DNA of 64,000 nucleotides from Didymella arachidicola. Its lineage: Eukaryota; Ascomycota; Dothideomycetes; Pleosporales; Didymellaceae. The position numbers and the translations under genes are program-made. How positions within the stretch are numbered: position 1 is the first letter of the stretch; each line of letters begins with the position of its first letter. Below are positions 10,706 through 19,960 of this stretch, piece after piece. The DNA is taken from the NCBI GenBank assembly GCA_016630955.3, contig CM049988.1, positions 1,054,001 through 1,118,000 on the forward strand, in the 5' to 3' direction. The notes beneath the pieces are model-generated. The model searched no databases, was not told the origin of the DNA, and was given only the letters and a program-made list of their open reading frames with translations.

Positions 10706-10710
10706 GATGT
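10706..10710. repeat. left target-site duplication of the copia element (GATGT)
   Basis: GATGT immediately precedes the left LTR. The same five bases immediately follow the right LTR at 16066-16070, as expected of integrase-made insertion. Confidence 0.92.
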
Positions 10711-10832
10711 TGTGTGCGGGCAGAGGCCAGGCGTAGAAAAGAGGGACTAGGTTGTTTTCTATCTAATGAGGGGAAGAGGGAATATACACCCTACAGATGA
10801 TTATGTAACAGAGCACGTGATGCTGGCTAACA
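10711..10832 (-). repeat. 3' LTR of the copia element
   Basis: 122 bp with TGT...ACA ends (TGTGTGCGGG at one end, GGCTAACA at the other), same sequence as 15944-16065. Very short for an LTR, but within the range of small fungal copia elements. Confidence 0.93.
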
Positions 10833-10843
10833 CACCCCCCCAG
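10833..10843 (-). promoter_or_regulatory. polypurine tract of the copia element
   Basis: Read on the minus strand it is CTGGGGGGGTG, directly abutting the 3' LTR. The run of seven Gs is the likely primer for plus-strand DNA synthesis. It is nearly all G, unlike the A/G-mixed tracts common in retroelements. Confidence 0.65.
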
Positions 10844-10928
10844 CTTGAGTGAATAGCAAGAAACGAAAGCTGTAAATGAGCGTCTTGCGTCTCCAAAGCT
10901 AGACGTCTTACTCTGTAGGACCCTCTGT

Positions 10929-13900
10929 TTACAGACCTGAATCTGATCTGTCTCGCAGTTTGGATGATAGATCGCTTAGTCCTAGCTGGCGTACAAAGTT
11001 GGCGTGTCTCTGACGACTAAGGATCTTCGTAAGGCCATCAGCTGGCATCTCTGCAGTAGCCTTCCAATCTACCTGCAGTCTGCCCTCTGCTACCTCCTGG
11101 CGTACCCATTGATGGTGTACGTCTACATGCTTCAGCTTCGTCTGAAGCTTGTCAGCTGTCTTTGTTGCGATTAAGACAGTTTGCTGGTTATCACACCACA
11201 GTGCTGGTGTTAACTCTGGGTCAAACTGGATCGCTTTAAAGAAGCGCTGCCACCACTCCATCTCTGATCCGGCTGTTGATAGAGAGAGTAGCTCGGCCTC
11301 TGTAGTCGATTTCGTGACTGATCGTTGGACTGTCGCCTTCCAATCAACAGGCAGTCCATACAGCTTGAAGATATAGCCTTGAGAGCTGCGTCGCGTCTCT
11401 GGCTCGTCGGCAAAAGCAGCATCTGATGCACCATAGAAGAGAGGCTCATGCTCGTGCTCTTGCTGGGATAGCATTGTGATGCTCGTTATGCCTTGCTGCT
11501 TATCTGCGGACGCTCGAATAGCCAAGTGTTTCGTGCCTATCAGGTACCTCCATACATGGCAAGCTGCGTACATATGCTTCTGCCCGGGATTCTGCAGATG
11601 ACGTGCAAGTACTGAGTGTGCTCTCGCGACGTCTGGTCGTGTCGAAGTCGAAATGTAAGCCAGTGAGCCGACTAGCCGCTGGTACCTTTGAGTTCGCGCA
11701 GCACTTGGTTCCTCTGTTGATGGCAAAAGGGCATTGTCCCTTAGGGGAACATCTGGACATCTTACGCTTGACTTCAGGTCAAACTTTGCTGCAATCTTAT
11801 TGATGAATGAGTCTTGAGTCAGGTAGATAGAGCGACTGAGCTCCTCGCGGATTACGCGGATACCAAGGAACCACTTCAGCTCGCCTAATTCACGGATCTC
11901 GTACGTTGTAAGCAGCTGCTGCTTGAACGTCTGGTAATAGCCCCTGTTGAGCGGGTGAACAAGAACGACAATATCGTCCACGTAGAAAAATACGATCAAG
12001 TGATCATTCGTGTATAAGCATGGCACTCCTGGCACTGGCTCTAGGCTAAGCTTCTTCAAGGTCGATGATAGCTCCTGGTACCAGAGCAATGGAGCTTCTT
12101 TGAGGCCATAGAGAGCGCGCTGTAGTTCAAGTAGCTCTCCAAGCTCGTCTGTAAATCCTTCTGGCGTACGGCAGTACATTTTGCGTGGCAATCTCGCGTT
12201 GAGAAAAGCATTCATGGCGTCAAACTGAAACATCTGTAGGTCGAATGCTGCTGCTAACGCGATGAGGGCTCGAAAGACTTTAATTGCTAGCGTTGCCGCG
12301 TAGGTGTCTCCCCAAGCCTCTTGCATGTCTCCTCGTACGCATATACGCGCTTTGAACTTGTATAGGTATCCATCTTCGTCAAATTTGTACGTGAATACCC
12401 ACATCAAGGGTAGAACCTCAGCATCTGCTGTCGCTGCAGTTGCCTCTGTCTGATTGAAGCAGTCTTTTGCCCAGCAGCTATCAAGCTCAGCTCGTGCTGC
12501 CTGTGCAAACTCAGCGCCAAATGGATGATTGTTCAGATCCTTCCATCGCTTTGGTGGATCCGGCAATTGGTCGCGATGTAATCGTAGCTTTGGCATTTCT
12601 CCTGTGAGCTTTGATGGGGCTGTCGGGTTCATTGCTACTGCAAATGCTCTATAGTACGTAGCTAGAGCATGATCTGGTGGCTTCCTGGTTCTTTTACCCG
12701 TAATGATGTTGCTGCTCACGATTGATGGGTCTGCCATCTTTGGAGCGTTGTTCTGTCGACGATCTGGTACGTAGTCCTCGGTATTGCTCCATCCTTTTGC
12801 CCATGTTGATGGCTGCTTTCGTGGACGGTCTCGCTTGCTCGTCACAGCTGGCCGTAGTGGTCCGTCTCCGCTGCTTTTGGCTGTAGATCTATCATCTTCG
12901 TGATGCGTCTGCGGCTCATCAAGCAGTTGATCTTGAATCTGTTCCCCAGTGTCTTGATCTTCAGCGCCTTGCTGATCTTCCACACTGATCTGTTCTGCCG
13001 GCTCGGAAGCTCGGTCTAGATCTCTGTCATTGCCTGTCCACTCCTGAGGTGGTACAGTACCGCGATCTGACGGTTCTGGTGTGGGCAGAAAGCTCTGATC
13101 CTTAGAAAGCTGCTGACGTTGTTGTAGCTCAGTTACTACTTCCTGATCTGCCTCTGCCTCCGCTGTATGCAGTATATTGAGGATCTCAATCTCTTCTTGC
13201 ATAATATCTTCTTTCTCAGCCTTCTCATGGTCGTTGTAGAGGCTGCTTCTCTGGAATATCACATCTCTCACACGTATCACCTGGTTCTTTTTCGGCAGCC
13301 AGATGCGAAAGATGTTTGATGAGTCATACCCTACAAGGTATCCAACGAATGTACGAGACTCTAGCTTATCTGCCTTCTTCAGCTTTTTGTTAAGCGTGTA
13401 CGCTTTGCACCCAATCTGGGAGAAGTGCGCGACTGAAGGCTGCTTGCCGTGAACGAGTTCGTACGGCGTCTTCCAATCAATAGATCTCGTAGGCGTTACA
13501 TTCGTGATCTTTGTCGCCGTGATCGCTAGCTCATTTGATAGAGACTTCGGTAGACCTGCCTTAATGCGGAGCGATCTTGCTTTCGTAATGATGATGTTTC
13601 CGGCTTGTTCTGCAGCTCCAAGCTGCTCAGGCGTGTCAGGAGCACGCAGCTCAATCTTGAGGCCTGCTTGCCTCGCGATTCTGTAGAGTTCGAGGCCATA
13701 GCCACGATCCCCATCGACTTTGAGCACAATGACTGTGTACCCGTATTGTCGCTCAATCTTGTGTAGCAGCGCCTTGAGAGCTGCTATCACTACTGGTAGT
13801 GACTTGTTCGCAAGAGTCACTGCTTCGTGCCACTTTGAGTACTCGCATACTGCATGCAGCAGGTAGCGATCTCCATTGTAGCATGTTTCTCCAGTCGGTA

Positions 13901-15719
13901 TGAGCTGTACAAGATCAACGACTATTCGATAGAAAGGCCTTGTCGCATGATCATCTGACGCGCGTCTGCTGACCTGAGCTGCCGATTTTGATTGTATACA
14001 GGTCTCACACTCGTGCATCCTTGGAGCTCTGGCGTCTTTGTCAAGAGTTATACCCTGTACATTCCTACTCAGATGGTCAATCACGTCCTTGCCAGCGTGT
14101 GCAAACATCTCATGAGCTTCGACATGGGATGTGTGAATTGGACGTCGATCTTCTCGCGATGGCTTGTACGCTCGCCGTACTGTCGCCGCGAAGCTGCTCA
14201 GAGCTAGGCGATCATTTTCTTCAGCGTCGACAATCCAATGCCCATTTGCGTATTTAAGCGAACAGATGACGTTTGATGGATGCTTCTGATACATTGCATC
14301 TCTCCCTGAGTCGAACTGCACGTCTATCTCTCGGCATCGTGAGAGGCTTACAACGTTTGTAAGGAAGCCTTCTACAAGTGCGACGTTAGACAATTGAATC
14401 TTGCCTATACCGTTCGGCCGGTTAACGCTGAACGTCACCTCTCCCCAGGCCTGTATCGCCAAGGTTGAGTCTCCTGCTAAGACCATCTCATGAGGTCTTG
14501 CCTTCCGTGTCTCTTGCCAGCCAAATCTCGTCGAGTTGCATACGTGAATATTCGAGCCTGGGTCGAGTATCCATCGATTACGTATCGCTGGCAAAGCCTT
14601 CTGCTGTACCTGTGCGACAGAGAAGCTGTTGTAGGTGACAAAGCTTGCGCTGCTCTTCCCACCATCAAGTGTGAGCGTCTCATCTGTGCCTTTTACTCTC
14701 TTGCCGTGCCGAGCTAGGAGCTTATTGATTCTCTTAACTTGCTCTGGATCCTTCAAGGCTGCTGCTACTCGGTCTTGCACAGCTTTAGCCGGTTGAAAGT
14801 CCTCGGGTCTCTTCGGATGATCTGGAAACAGGTACCAGCACTCTCTATACCAGTGCTTGCTCCCGCAGATACATTCTGGCTTGTATGGAGCTGATCTCGA
14901 TGATCTCTGCTCCTTCTGATGCTGTTCTGACTTGGCTGATACACCTAATGACGCAAACGTACCAAGTGATGCCGCAGTAGGTCCGATTCTTCGGTAATAG
15001 ATTCTGAACTGAGCGATGTAGTCTGCCACCGGTTGAACTTCATTCGTCTTGCCTGCTGTCTCTTTCATGATTAAATCATGATGCGATGATCCTGCCCATT
15101 CTGGCGCGATCGTCCTGATAGCTGACAGGAAATCCTCCTGAGCTCGACAGCCCGTTGTTTCAGGAAGGTCTACTTCCCTGCACTGATTCGTAATGTGAAT
15201 CCAGTCGTCGAGCCACTGCTCGAGATCGCGACTCTGAGGGCCTTCCTGCAGAGATCGATACTTGACGATTAGCTCTCTGGTTCGTGTAGCAGTTGTCGGC
15301 GCGAACTGCTTCTTGAGAGCGATCAGTCGATCGTACACCTCATCTTTTCCGTTGATGAGGTAAAGGTGACGAGCAGCAATCGTACGGCTGATATCCAAAA
15401 GAAGTTCGCCTTCCTTCTGCTTTTTCTTCGCGTACTCTGCTCTTTCATATCTCCAGTCGTGGAGGAGATCACTGTACACTGCCTGCTGGCCTGCGTCCAG
15501 CTGGGCAATCGCTGTCGCTCCAGCTCTGACATCGCTGGGCAGTGGTTTGATAGGTTCTTCGAGCTTCGGTAGCTCGCTCTGTGGTTTCGAGATGTCATGG
15601 TACTTCCAAATAGCATCTACGACGGCTTTCTCTCGTCGTAGCTGGAACCATGACTCCCAATCGACTGGTTTATCCAGTATAACGGTCACTCGTGTGACTC
15701 CAGCGTCGTTGTACGACAT
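10929..15719 (-). CDS. copia gag-pol polyprotein
   Basis: Single 1596-codon frame from the ATG at 15719. In order: Gag-like N-terminal region; a zinc-knuckle variant at about 283-300 (CICGSKHWYRECWYLFPDH); aspartic protease with WILDPGSNIHVCN (D386); integrase with a His/Cys zinc region (HEMFAHAGKDVIDHL ... HECETCIQSK) and the catalytic core; an acidic disordered linker; reverse transcriptase with FDAMNAFLNARLP and FFYVDDIVVL; RNase H with LFYGASDAAFADEPETRRSS and TTEAELLSLS. No stop or frameshift separates gag from pol, so protein ratios cannot be set by programmed frameshifting. All expected catalytic motifs are present, so the protein looks functional. Confidence 0.95.
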   Translation of the reverse strand: MSYNDAGVTRVTVILDKPVDWESWFQLRREKAVVDAIWKYHDISKPQSELPKLEEPIKPLPSDVRAGATAIAQLDAGQQAVYSDLLHDWRYERAEYAKKKQKEGELLLDISRTIAARHLYLINGKDEVYDRLIALKKQFAPTTATRTRELIVKYRSLQEGPQSRDLEQWLDDWIHITNQCREVDLPETTGCRAQEDFLSAIRTIAPEWAGSSHHDLIMKETAGKTNEVQPVADYIAQFRIYYRRIGPTAASLGTFASLGVSAKSEQHQKEQRSSRSAPYKPECICGSKHWYRECWYLFPDHPKRPEDFQPAKAVQDRVAAALKDPEQVKRINKLLARHGKRVKGTDETLTLDGGKSSASFVTYNSFSVAQVQQKALPAIRNRWILDPGSNIHVCNSTRFGWQETRKARPHEMVLAGDSTLAIQAWGEVTFSVNRPNGIGKIQLSNVALVEGFLTNVVSLSRCREIDVQFDSGRDAMYQKHPSNVICSLKYANGHWIVDAEENDRLALSSFAATVRRAYKPSREDRRPIHTSHVEAHEMFAHAGKDVIDHLSRNVQGITLDKDARAPRMHECETCIQSKSAAQVSRRASDDHATRPFYRIVVDLVQLIPTGETCYNGDRYLLHAVCEYSKWHEAVTLANKSLPVVIAALKALLHKIERQYGYTVIVLKVDGDRGYGLELYRIARQAGLKIELRAPDTPEQLGAAEQAGNIIITKARSLRIKAGLPKSLSNELAITATKITNVTPTRSIDWKTPYELVHGKQPSVAHFSQIGCKAYTLNKKLKKADKLESRTFVGYLVGYDSSNIFRIWLPKKNQVIRVRDVIFQRSSLYNDHEKAEKEDIMQEEIEILNILHTAEAEADQEVVTELQQRQQLSKDQSFLPTPEPSDRGTVPPQEWTGNDRDLDRASEPAEQISVEDQQGAEDQDTGEQIQDQLLDEPQTHHEDDRSTAKSSGDGPLRPAVTSKRDRPRKQPSTWAKGWSNTEDYVPDRRQNNAPKMADPSIVSSNIITGKRTRKPPDHALATYYRAFAVAMNPTAPSKLTGEMPKLRLHRDQLPDPPKRWKDLNNHPFGAEFAQAARAELDSCWAKDCFNQTEATAATADAEVLPLMWVFTYKFDEDGYLYKFKARICVRGDMQEAWGDTYAATLAIKVFRALIALAAAFDLQMFQFDAMNAFLNARLPRKMYCRTPEGFTDELGELLELQRALYGLKEAPLLWYQELSSTLKKLSLEPVPGVPCLYTNDHLIVFFYVDDIVVLVHPLNRGYYQTFKQQLLTTYEIRELGELKWFLGIRVIREELSRSIYLTQDSFINKIAAKFDLKSSVRCPDVPLRDNALLPSTEEPSAARTQRYQRLVGSLAYISTSTRPDVARAHSVLARHLQNPGQKHMYAACHVWRYLIGTKHLAIRASADKQQGITSITMLSQQEHEHEPLFYGASDAAFADEPETRRSSQGYIFKLYGLPVDWKATVQRSVTKSTTEAELLSLSTAGSEMEWWQRFFKAIQFDPELTPALWCDNQQTVLIATKTADKLQTKLKHVDVHHQWVRQEVAEGRLQVDWKATAEMPADGLTKILSRQRHANFVRQLGLSDLSSKLRDRSDSGL

Positions 15720-15930
15720 CGTGATCTTCGTGATTAATCACCAAACTGATCTCTGTACAGAGCAGCAGTTCTGGTCCGTTAGCGACACCACCTGATGGCT
15801 GTCGACTAGAAAGGTCTTTGACGCTGATCAGCTGTCAGTAGACAAAACGAGGTAGAAGTGAACGTAGTCGTTGTCAGTTACACGTCTAGAGCTGTTTTAG
15901 TGCTGAGTAGCGCAGTCTAAGAGGTGCAAA

Positions 15931-15943
15931 CCGGGCTCATAAC
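15931..15943 (-). promoter_or_regulatory. primer binding site: internal (half) initiator-tRNA-Met type
   Basis: Directly after the 5' LTR the element strand reads GTTATGAGCCCGG. This complements the anticodon stem-loop of initiator tRNA-Met (CCGGGCTCATAAC, with CAT as the anticodon), not the 3' CCA end. Drosophila copia and its relatives prime from a half-tRNA cleaved in that loop. Confidence 0.75.
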
Positions 15944-16065
15944 TGTGTGCGGGCAGAGGCCAGGCGTAGAAAAGAGGGACTAGGTTGTTTTCTATCTAAT
16001 GAGGGGAAGAGGGAATATACACCCTACAGATGATTATGTAACAGAGCACGTGATGCTGGCTAACA
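15944..16065 (-). repeat. 5' LTR of the copia element
   Basis: 122 bp, identical to 10711-10832, with the same TGT...ACA ends. It abuts the primer binding site at 15943 and the GATGT duplication at 16066-16070. Confidence 0.93.
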
Positions 16066-16070
16066 GATGT

Positions 16071-17602
16071 TTTCCGCTCTCATCTGCAGATCTGCTTCAA
16101 AGAGTTTATCTTATCATGTATCAAGCCCGCTTGCCCTTCGCCAAGCGCTGGAATGACTCAGGTCTTAGTCTGCGATTAGATCTCAGTCAATAGAAAATCT
16201 ACCGAATAAACAATCAAGCAATTCGTACTAAAGCGTGAATTTCCGTATGGATGCTGGCGTCTTGACCCAAATTCATTGCTATCTGTCCTCTCTGCCCACG
16301 CAGATTCGTAGCTTGCGCACACACCTACCCTAGAACAAAGTAAATGATCTCCTCAGCTCACAGCCTTCCAGTAGTGACGACAGATTCTTTGATTCAAGTC
16401 CTCCTGGTCACTAACGCTACTCTGCAACTTACAGAGCTCAAGACTGCGATAGAGCTGCGCGCTGGTGAACGGATTGTTGTTACTTGTCGGACCCAACAAC
16501 AGCAGAAAGGCCCAACATAATAGTAATTAAATTACCCAACCGTACGTAACACGTCCCGTTACGGCTACGGCTCACAGCCGCAATTACAATAAGTAACAGC
16601 ACTAATAGGCTAAGAATATTGCTATGGCTACTACTATCCTATAGTCTCTTTTACAACTCCCTATTCTTACTCCTTTAATTAGGCACATATAAAGATTATT
16701 AGTATTATGTACAATTTTTGCGGCTACGGGTCGCAGCCGTAACGGGCCGTATTACGTACGGTTGGCTACGCTGCCAGAATTTCGCTTCCAACCTGATCTT
16801 CGAAGTAACTAATATTCTCTAAGTCATAACAAAGAGCAGCTACCAGAGCCCTTCACCTCGCGCTCGCAGACACCACACCACCAAAGTCACTTCCTCCGTG
16901 TGTGCTGCATACAGTACCGCTATGAACACTCTTCTAATCATAAATGGTAGTAGCAGGTTCACCAGCCTGCAGCATGTTGAGTCAATCATCATCATCCTCA
17001 AAACGGAGGACACACGGCGTACGCGAACCGATAACAAACAAACTCCTCCCCACCAGCCGCATGAAGTCTCCTTGTTAGACAGACCGACCTTCAACCACGA
17101 GAGGGATGCATTGATATATAACTCCGGTAGCTCTAAAGGAGAAGTAGTTCGGGATTTCGGGGGAGTGTGCATGAGGTGCTAGAGTCAAGGGTTGGAACTG
17201 CATTTGCAAAGTATATGTTTGACAAAAGTGCAGAGTGGAACTGGGGGGTTTGGGGGCGCGAGCTACGCTCGAAGGGATTTTTGAGTGGTTTTTGTGTTTG
17301 TTATTTGCGTTGTTTACGGCTATGTGGCAGATTGCTCTCACCAGACGTGAGTAGACGTGAGAGTGTAGCCAGCGTGGTCGTTACGGCGTTTGTCTGAGTC
17401 TATCTCTTATTAAAGAATGCATCAATAGCGACATGATGCCATTTTCGATCCTTGCAGGTCTCGTACATTTGTTAGGTGATTTACTCCAGCCTTATCTTCC
17501 CACCTATTGAGCAGGCCCCACGTGTCCTGCTCACAGTGATCTGCTTCGTGTACCTTCCCGCCGCTGTTTCACAATCTCATCACTATCACACGTACGCTGC
17601 AT
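16071..17602. other. intergenic stretch with a MITE
   Basis: No supportable gene. The MITE at 16535-16766 is the only recognisable structure. The remainder (16071-16530 and 16770-17602) has several short overlapping frames on both strands without start context or recognisable composition. Confidence 0.5.
16535..16766. repeat. MITE with ~46-bp terminal inverted repeats
   Basis: The left end reads CCAACCGTACGTAACACG and continues CCCGTTACGGCTACG. The reverse complement of the right end reads CCAACCGTACGTAATACG and continues CCCGTTACGGCTGCG. The pairing extends about 46 bases with a handful of mismatches. Each end also folds back on itself (CGGCT ... AGCCG). The interior is AT-rich and has no ORF. 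TA lies just outside both ends, suggesting a TA target duplication of the Tc1/mariner type. It is a non-autonomous DNA element. Confidence 0.8.
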
Positions 17603-19009
17603 CTAGTACGACACACTCCTCGCCCCCTCATCCACCCCTGTCTTCCTGGCCAACTGAGCGCTGCTAGCGCCTCTCCTCCACGTAGAAGAAATAACATCTA
17701 TCAACCCCGCCCCAGATATCCCCAATCCTGTTCTACTCTCGAGCGGTGGCGTGATGATGCCGTCACGGGAAGACATCACCGGACTCGGTGTTCGCACCGT
17801 CCACTCCTCGACTGGGTATGCCGGATGCGGGCGATATGCCGTAGGCGAGGCGAAATCACTCTTTTGCGGCAGAGGAAGAGATCGCGATGCAGGTTCTGGC
17901 GCTTCGAATTGGATGGATGGTGGCATTGAGAGGCGGTAGGTGTTGAGACGGCTACGGCGGCGGAGAGACTGCGGGCTGCCTGTTGAGATCTCGGAGGGTG
18001 CGCCGCGGGGTATGTAGGTACCAGAGGAGATGCTGTTTCTGCGTGAGGTCTTGGTGTCTGAGGAGATGATGCTCCCAGTGGAGGTGGGCCTGAGTTTGCT
18101 GGCATCTTTGGGCTTCTGCAGCGCGGGATCAGAGATCCAATCTTGTACTGAAAAGCCGCCACCATCGACCTCGTAGTGATCTTCTCGCTCTTCATCAAGA
18201 TCAGCATTCGGCGCCGCGTTGTTCGTGCTGCCGTCACCGCTGGCGATGTTACCCTCAGGCTCGATAATCGACATGTCATTCACCTCGCTCTCTGCATAGT
18301 AGTTATCTAGCAGCCCCAGCTCGCGCAGCTGGTCCGACGTGCGGCAGTAATACCTGAACGTCGCAAAAGGCTGATCGACTGGGTCAATAAGTGCAAGCTT
18401 GTAAAAGCGCTTGGGTTGTTCCGGTCCGGCGCGTCCAGCGTTGACAAGACTGATACGGTTAGCACCGTCCTGTTCATATCGTCCAGCGCGTACTCACCTG
18501 ACACCACCGTTCCTCTTCGCATGCCCCATCTTCTCGTACACCTTTATCTCCCTCTCCACCCTCCTCCTCCCACTAGCGCGATGCACCCGGATCTCCACCG
18601 AGCCATCCTTCACCACGCCCTCCCTGCCCAGCGCGCTGAAGCACAACACCCTCTTTTCAACCGTCTTGCCGTTACCTGCATCGAACAACCCAAACATCGT
18701 CTTGCCCCTCCACGCATCTTGCTTTCCAGTGCTCCAGCTCACAATGTTCTCGCCGTCAATATACAGCTTGAACAGAAAGTAGTGTCCTTCTGGTATGGGT
18801 GGCGAGACGGAGTACGAGATCCAGAATTGGCTGCCGGGAAAGGCGGGGACGTAGACTGAGCAGGTTGAGGTTGCATCGTTGATGAGTGGCGGGATGGCGG
18901 GATGATCGGAGGAAGGTGGGAACGGCGATGCGGGTGGGTGGTACTCGGGAATTGTTTCTATGTCGAACTGCGAGTGCAGCGCGATGTTGATGCTGCGGTA
19001 TGTTGGCAT
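17603..19009 (-). CDS. conserved fungal protein of unknown function, two exons
   Basis: Exons 19009-18498 and 18449-17603 give 452 residues; the intron is 48 bases (GTGAGT..CAG). The N-terminal ~180 residues look like one compact, beta-rich domain beginning MPTYRSINIALHSQFDIETI and containing SVYVPAFPGSQFWISYSVSP, FLFKLYIDGENIVSW, WRGKTMFGLFDAG and VEIRVHRASGRR. I recall this pattern from uncharacterised ascomycete proteins but know no activity. After the splice comes FYKLALIDPVDQPFATFRYY, then a Ser/Pro-rich, probably disordered tail. The start is the first ATG in frame; the frame runs on upstream without another ATG. Confidence 0.78.
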
Positions 19010-19281
19010 GGCGGTGAGCGGGCAGTACAAGAGTGTGGGATCGAGTGACCTTGATTAGTTTTGCGGTGATGGATGCGCTTGCCTCCACGGCGCATAGGCG
19101 GGAGGCGCGGCTCTTTCACTTCACTATCGCTGATCAGGCAGAGATGCCAAGCACAGACGCATTTGCTGGATGAACAGAATTGAATCTTGTCCCTTTTCCA
19201 GCTGGCAGGCTTCTATTGTCTGTGTTTTCCGATCCCTTGGTCTTTATGACTCTATTGGCTTCGGACTTGTACTTTGCAGCT

Positions 19282-19803
19282 TCAATCCAGCAAGTCTTCG
19301 GTCACGATATTCCAAACATGTACGGGGCCGTGTCCCAGTTTTACCGGGAACGATCCTTCGCACGCATAGATGACGGCGGGCGGAATCTGCATACGCAAGA
19401 GGTGCTGGACGGGAACCTGATTGAACAGCAGTTGCTGGGTTTCGGCTTGACTTTCGATGCCTGACATGGCGGTCTCCCACCTGGCTTGCTTCAAGTACAC
19501 AAAGACCGGACACGAATGCTCAAAATCTGAATCCAGTTCCTCCCACTGAGCATAGACGACTAGGACTGACTCGCCGATCGGCTCGTATTCAATCCCGAGT
19601 AATTGACAGAATTTGAAGATATCACAAAGACATCGCGGTCGTCTCTCGGTCTTGAAGACGTGAAACACTAGATCCACAGGCGACATATTGTATTCCACGG
19701 GAATCCAATCGCCGTTCAAGGCCAGTTCTAACAGAGAAAATACTCGATCGTGTAGAAGAGTACACTCCACCTCAGCCAACTCATAGCAGTGTTCAGGGTG
19801 CAT
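19282..19803 (-). CDS. short HET-like protein or fragment
   Basis: 173-residue frame from an ATG. ECTLLHDRVFSLLELALNGD followed by WIPVEYNMSPVDLVFHVFK resembles the segment that follows the core HET domain in fungal heterokaryon-incompatibility proteins (usually like DRVYALLGLA ... VDY). The HET domain itself, which triggers incompatibility cell death in full-length members, is absent. It could be a remnant of a larger HET gene or one of the short stand-alone ORFs of this kind that occur in Pleosporales. It is divergent from the next gene, with about 150 bases between starts. Confidence 0.5.
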   Translation of the reverse strand: MHPEHCYELAEVECTLLHDRVFSLLELALNGDWIPVEYNMSPVDLVFHVFKTERRPRCLCDIFKFCQLLGIEYEPIGESVLVVYAQWEELDSDFEHSCPVFVYLKQARWETAMSGIESQAETQQLLFNQVPVQHLLRMQIPPAVIYACEGSFPVKLGHGPVHVWNIVTEDLLD

Positions 19804-19960
19804 GGGAAGCTGTGACGATTATTGGCTGACGGGGGCTGTTCGCCCAGTTCTTGACGGCAACAGAACCGTCATCCAGGCGTTTGGTGTGAGAATGATGGAT
19901 CTTAGGTGATCGAGTGGTGAGAGATGAAGGAAGGTCAGGGTGTGGGGTACAGCCGAGGTG

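Larger units (their letters stand above)
10711..16065 (-). mobile_element. complete Ty1/copia LTR retrotransposon (5355 bp)
   Basis: A full-length element on the minus strand: two 122-bp LTRs that read the same base for base, a tRNA primer site against the 5' LTR (right side), one long gag-pol frame, a G-rich polypurine tract against the 3' LTR (left side), and a 5-bp GATGT duplication outside both LTRs. The domain order protease, integrase, reverse transcriptase, RNase H places it in the copia (Pseudoviridae-like) superfamily. Identical LTRs and an open ORF imply recent insertion and possible activity. It sits just after the stop of the F-box-like ORF. Confidence 0.95.

Noticed and set aside
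16375..16405. tRNA B-box-like GATTCAAGTC
   Set aside because: No A box at the right distance and no acceptor stem pairing.
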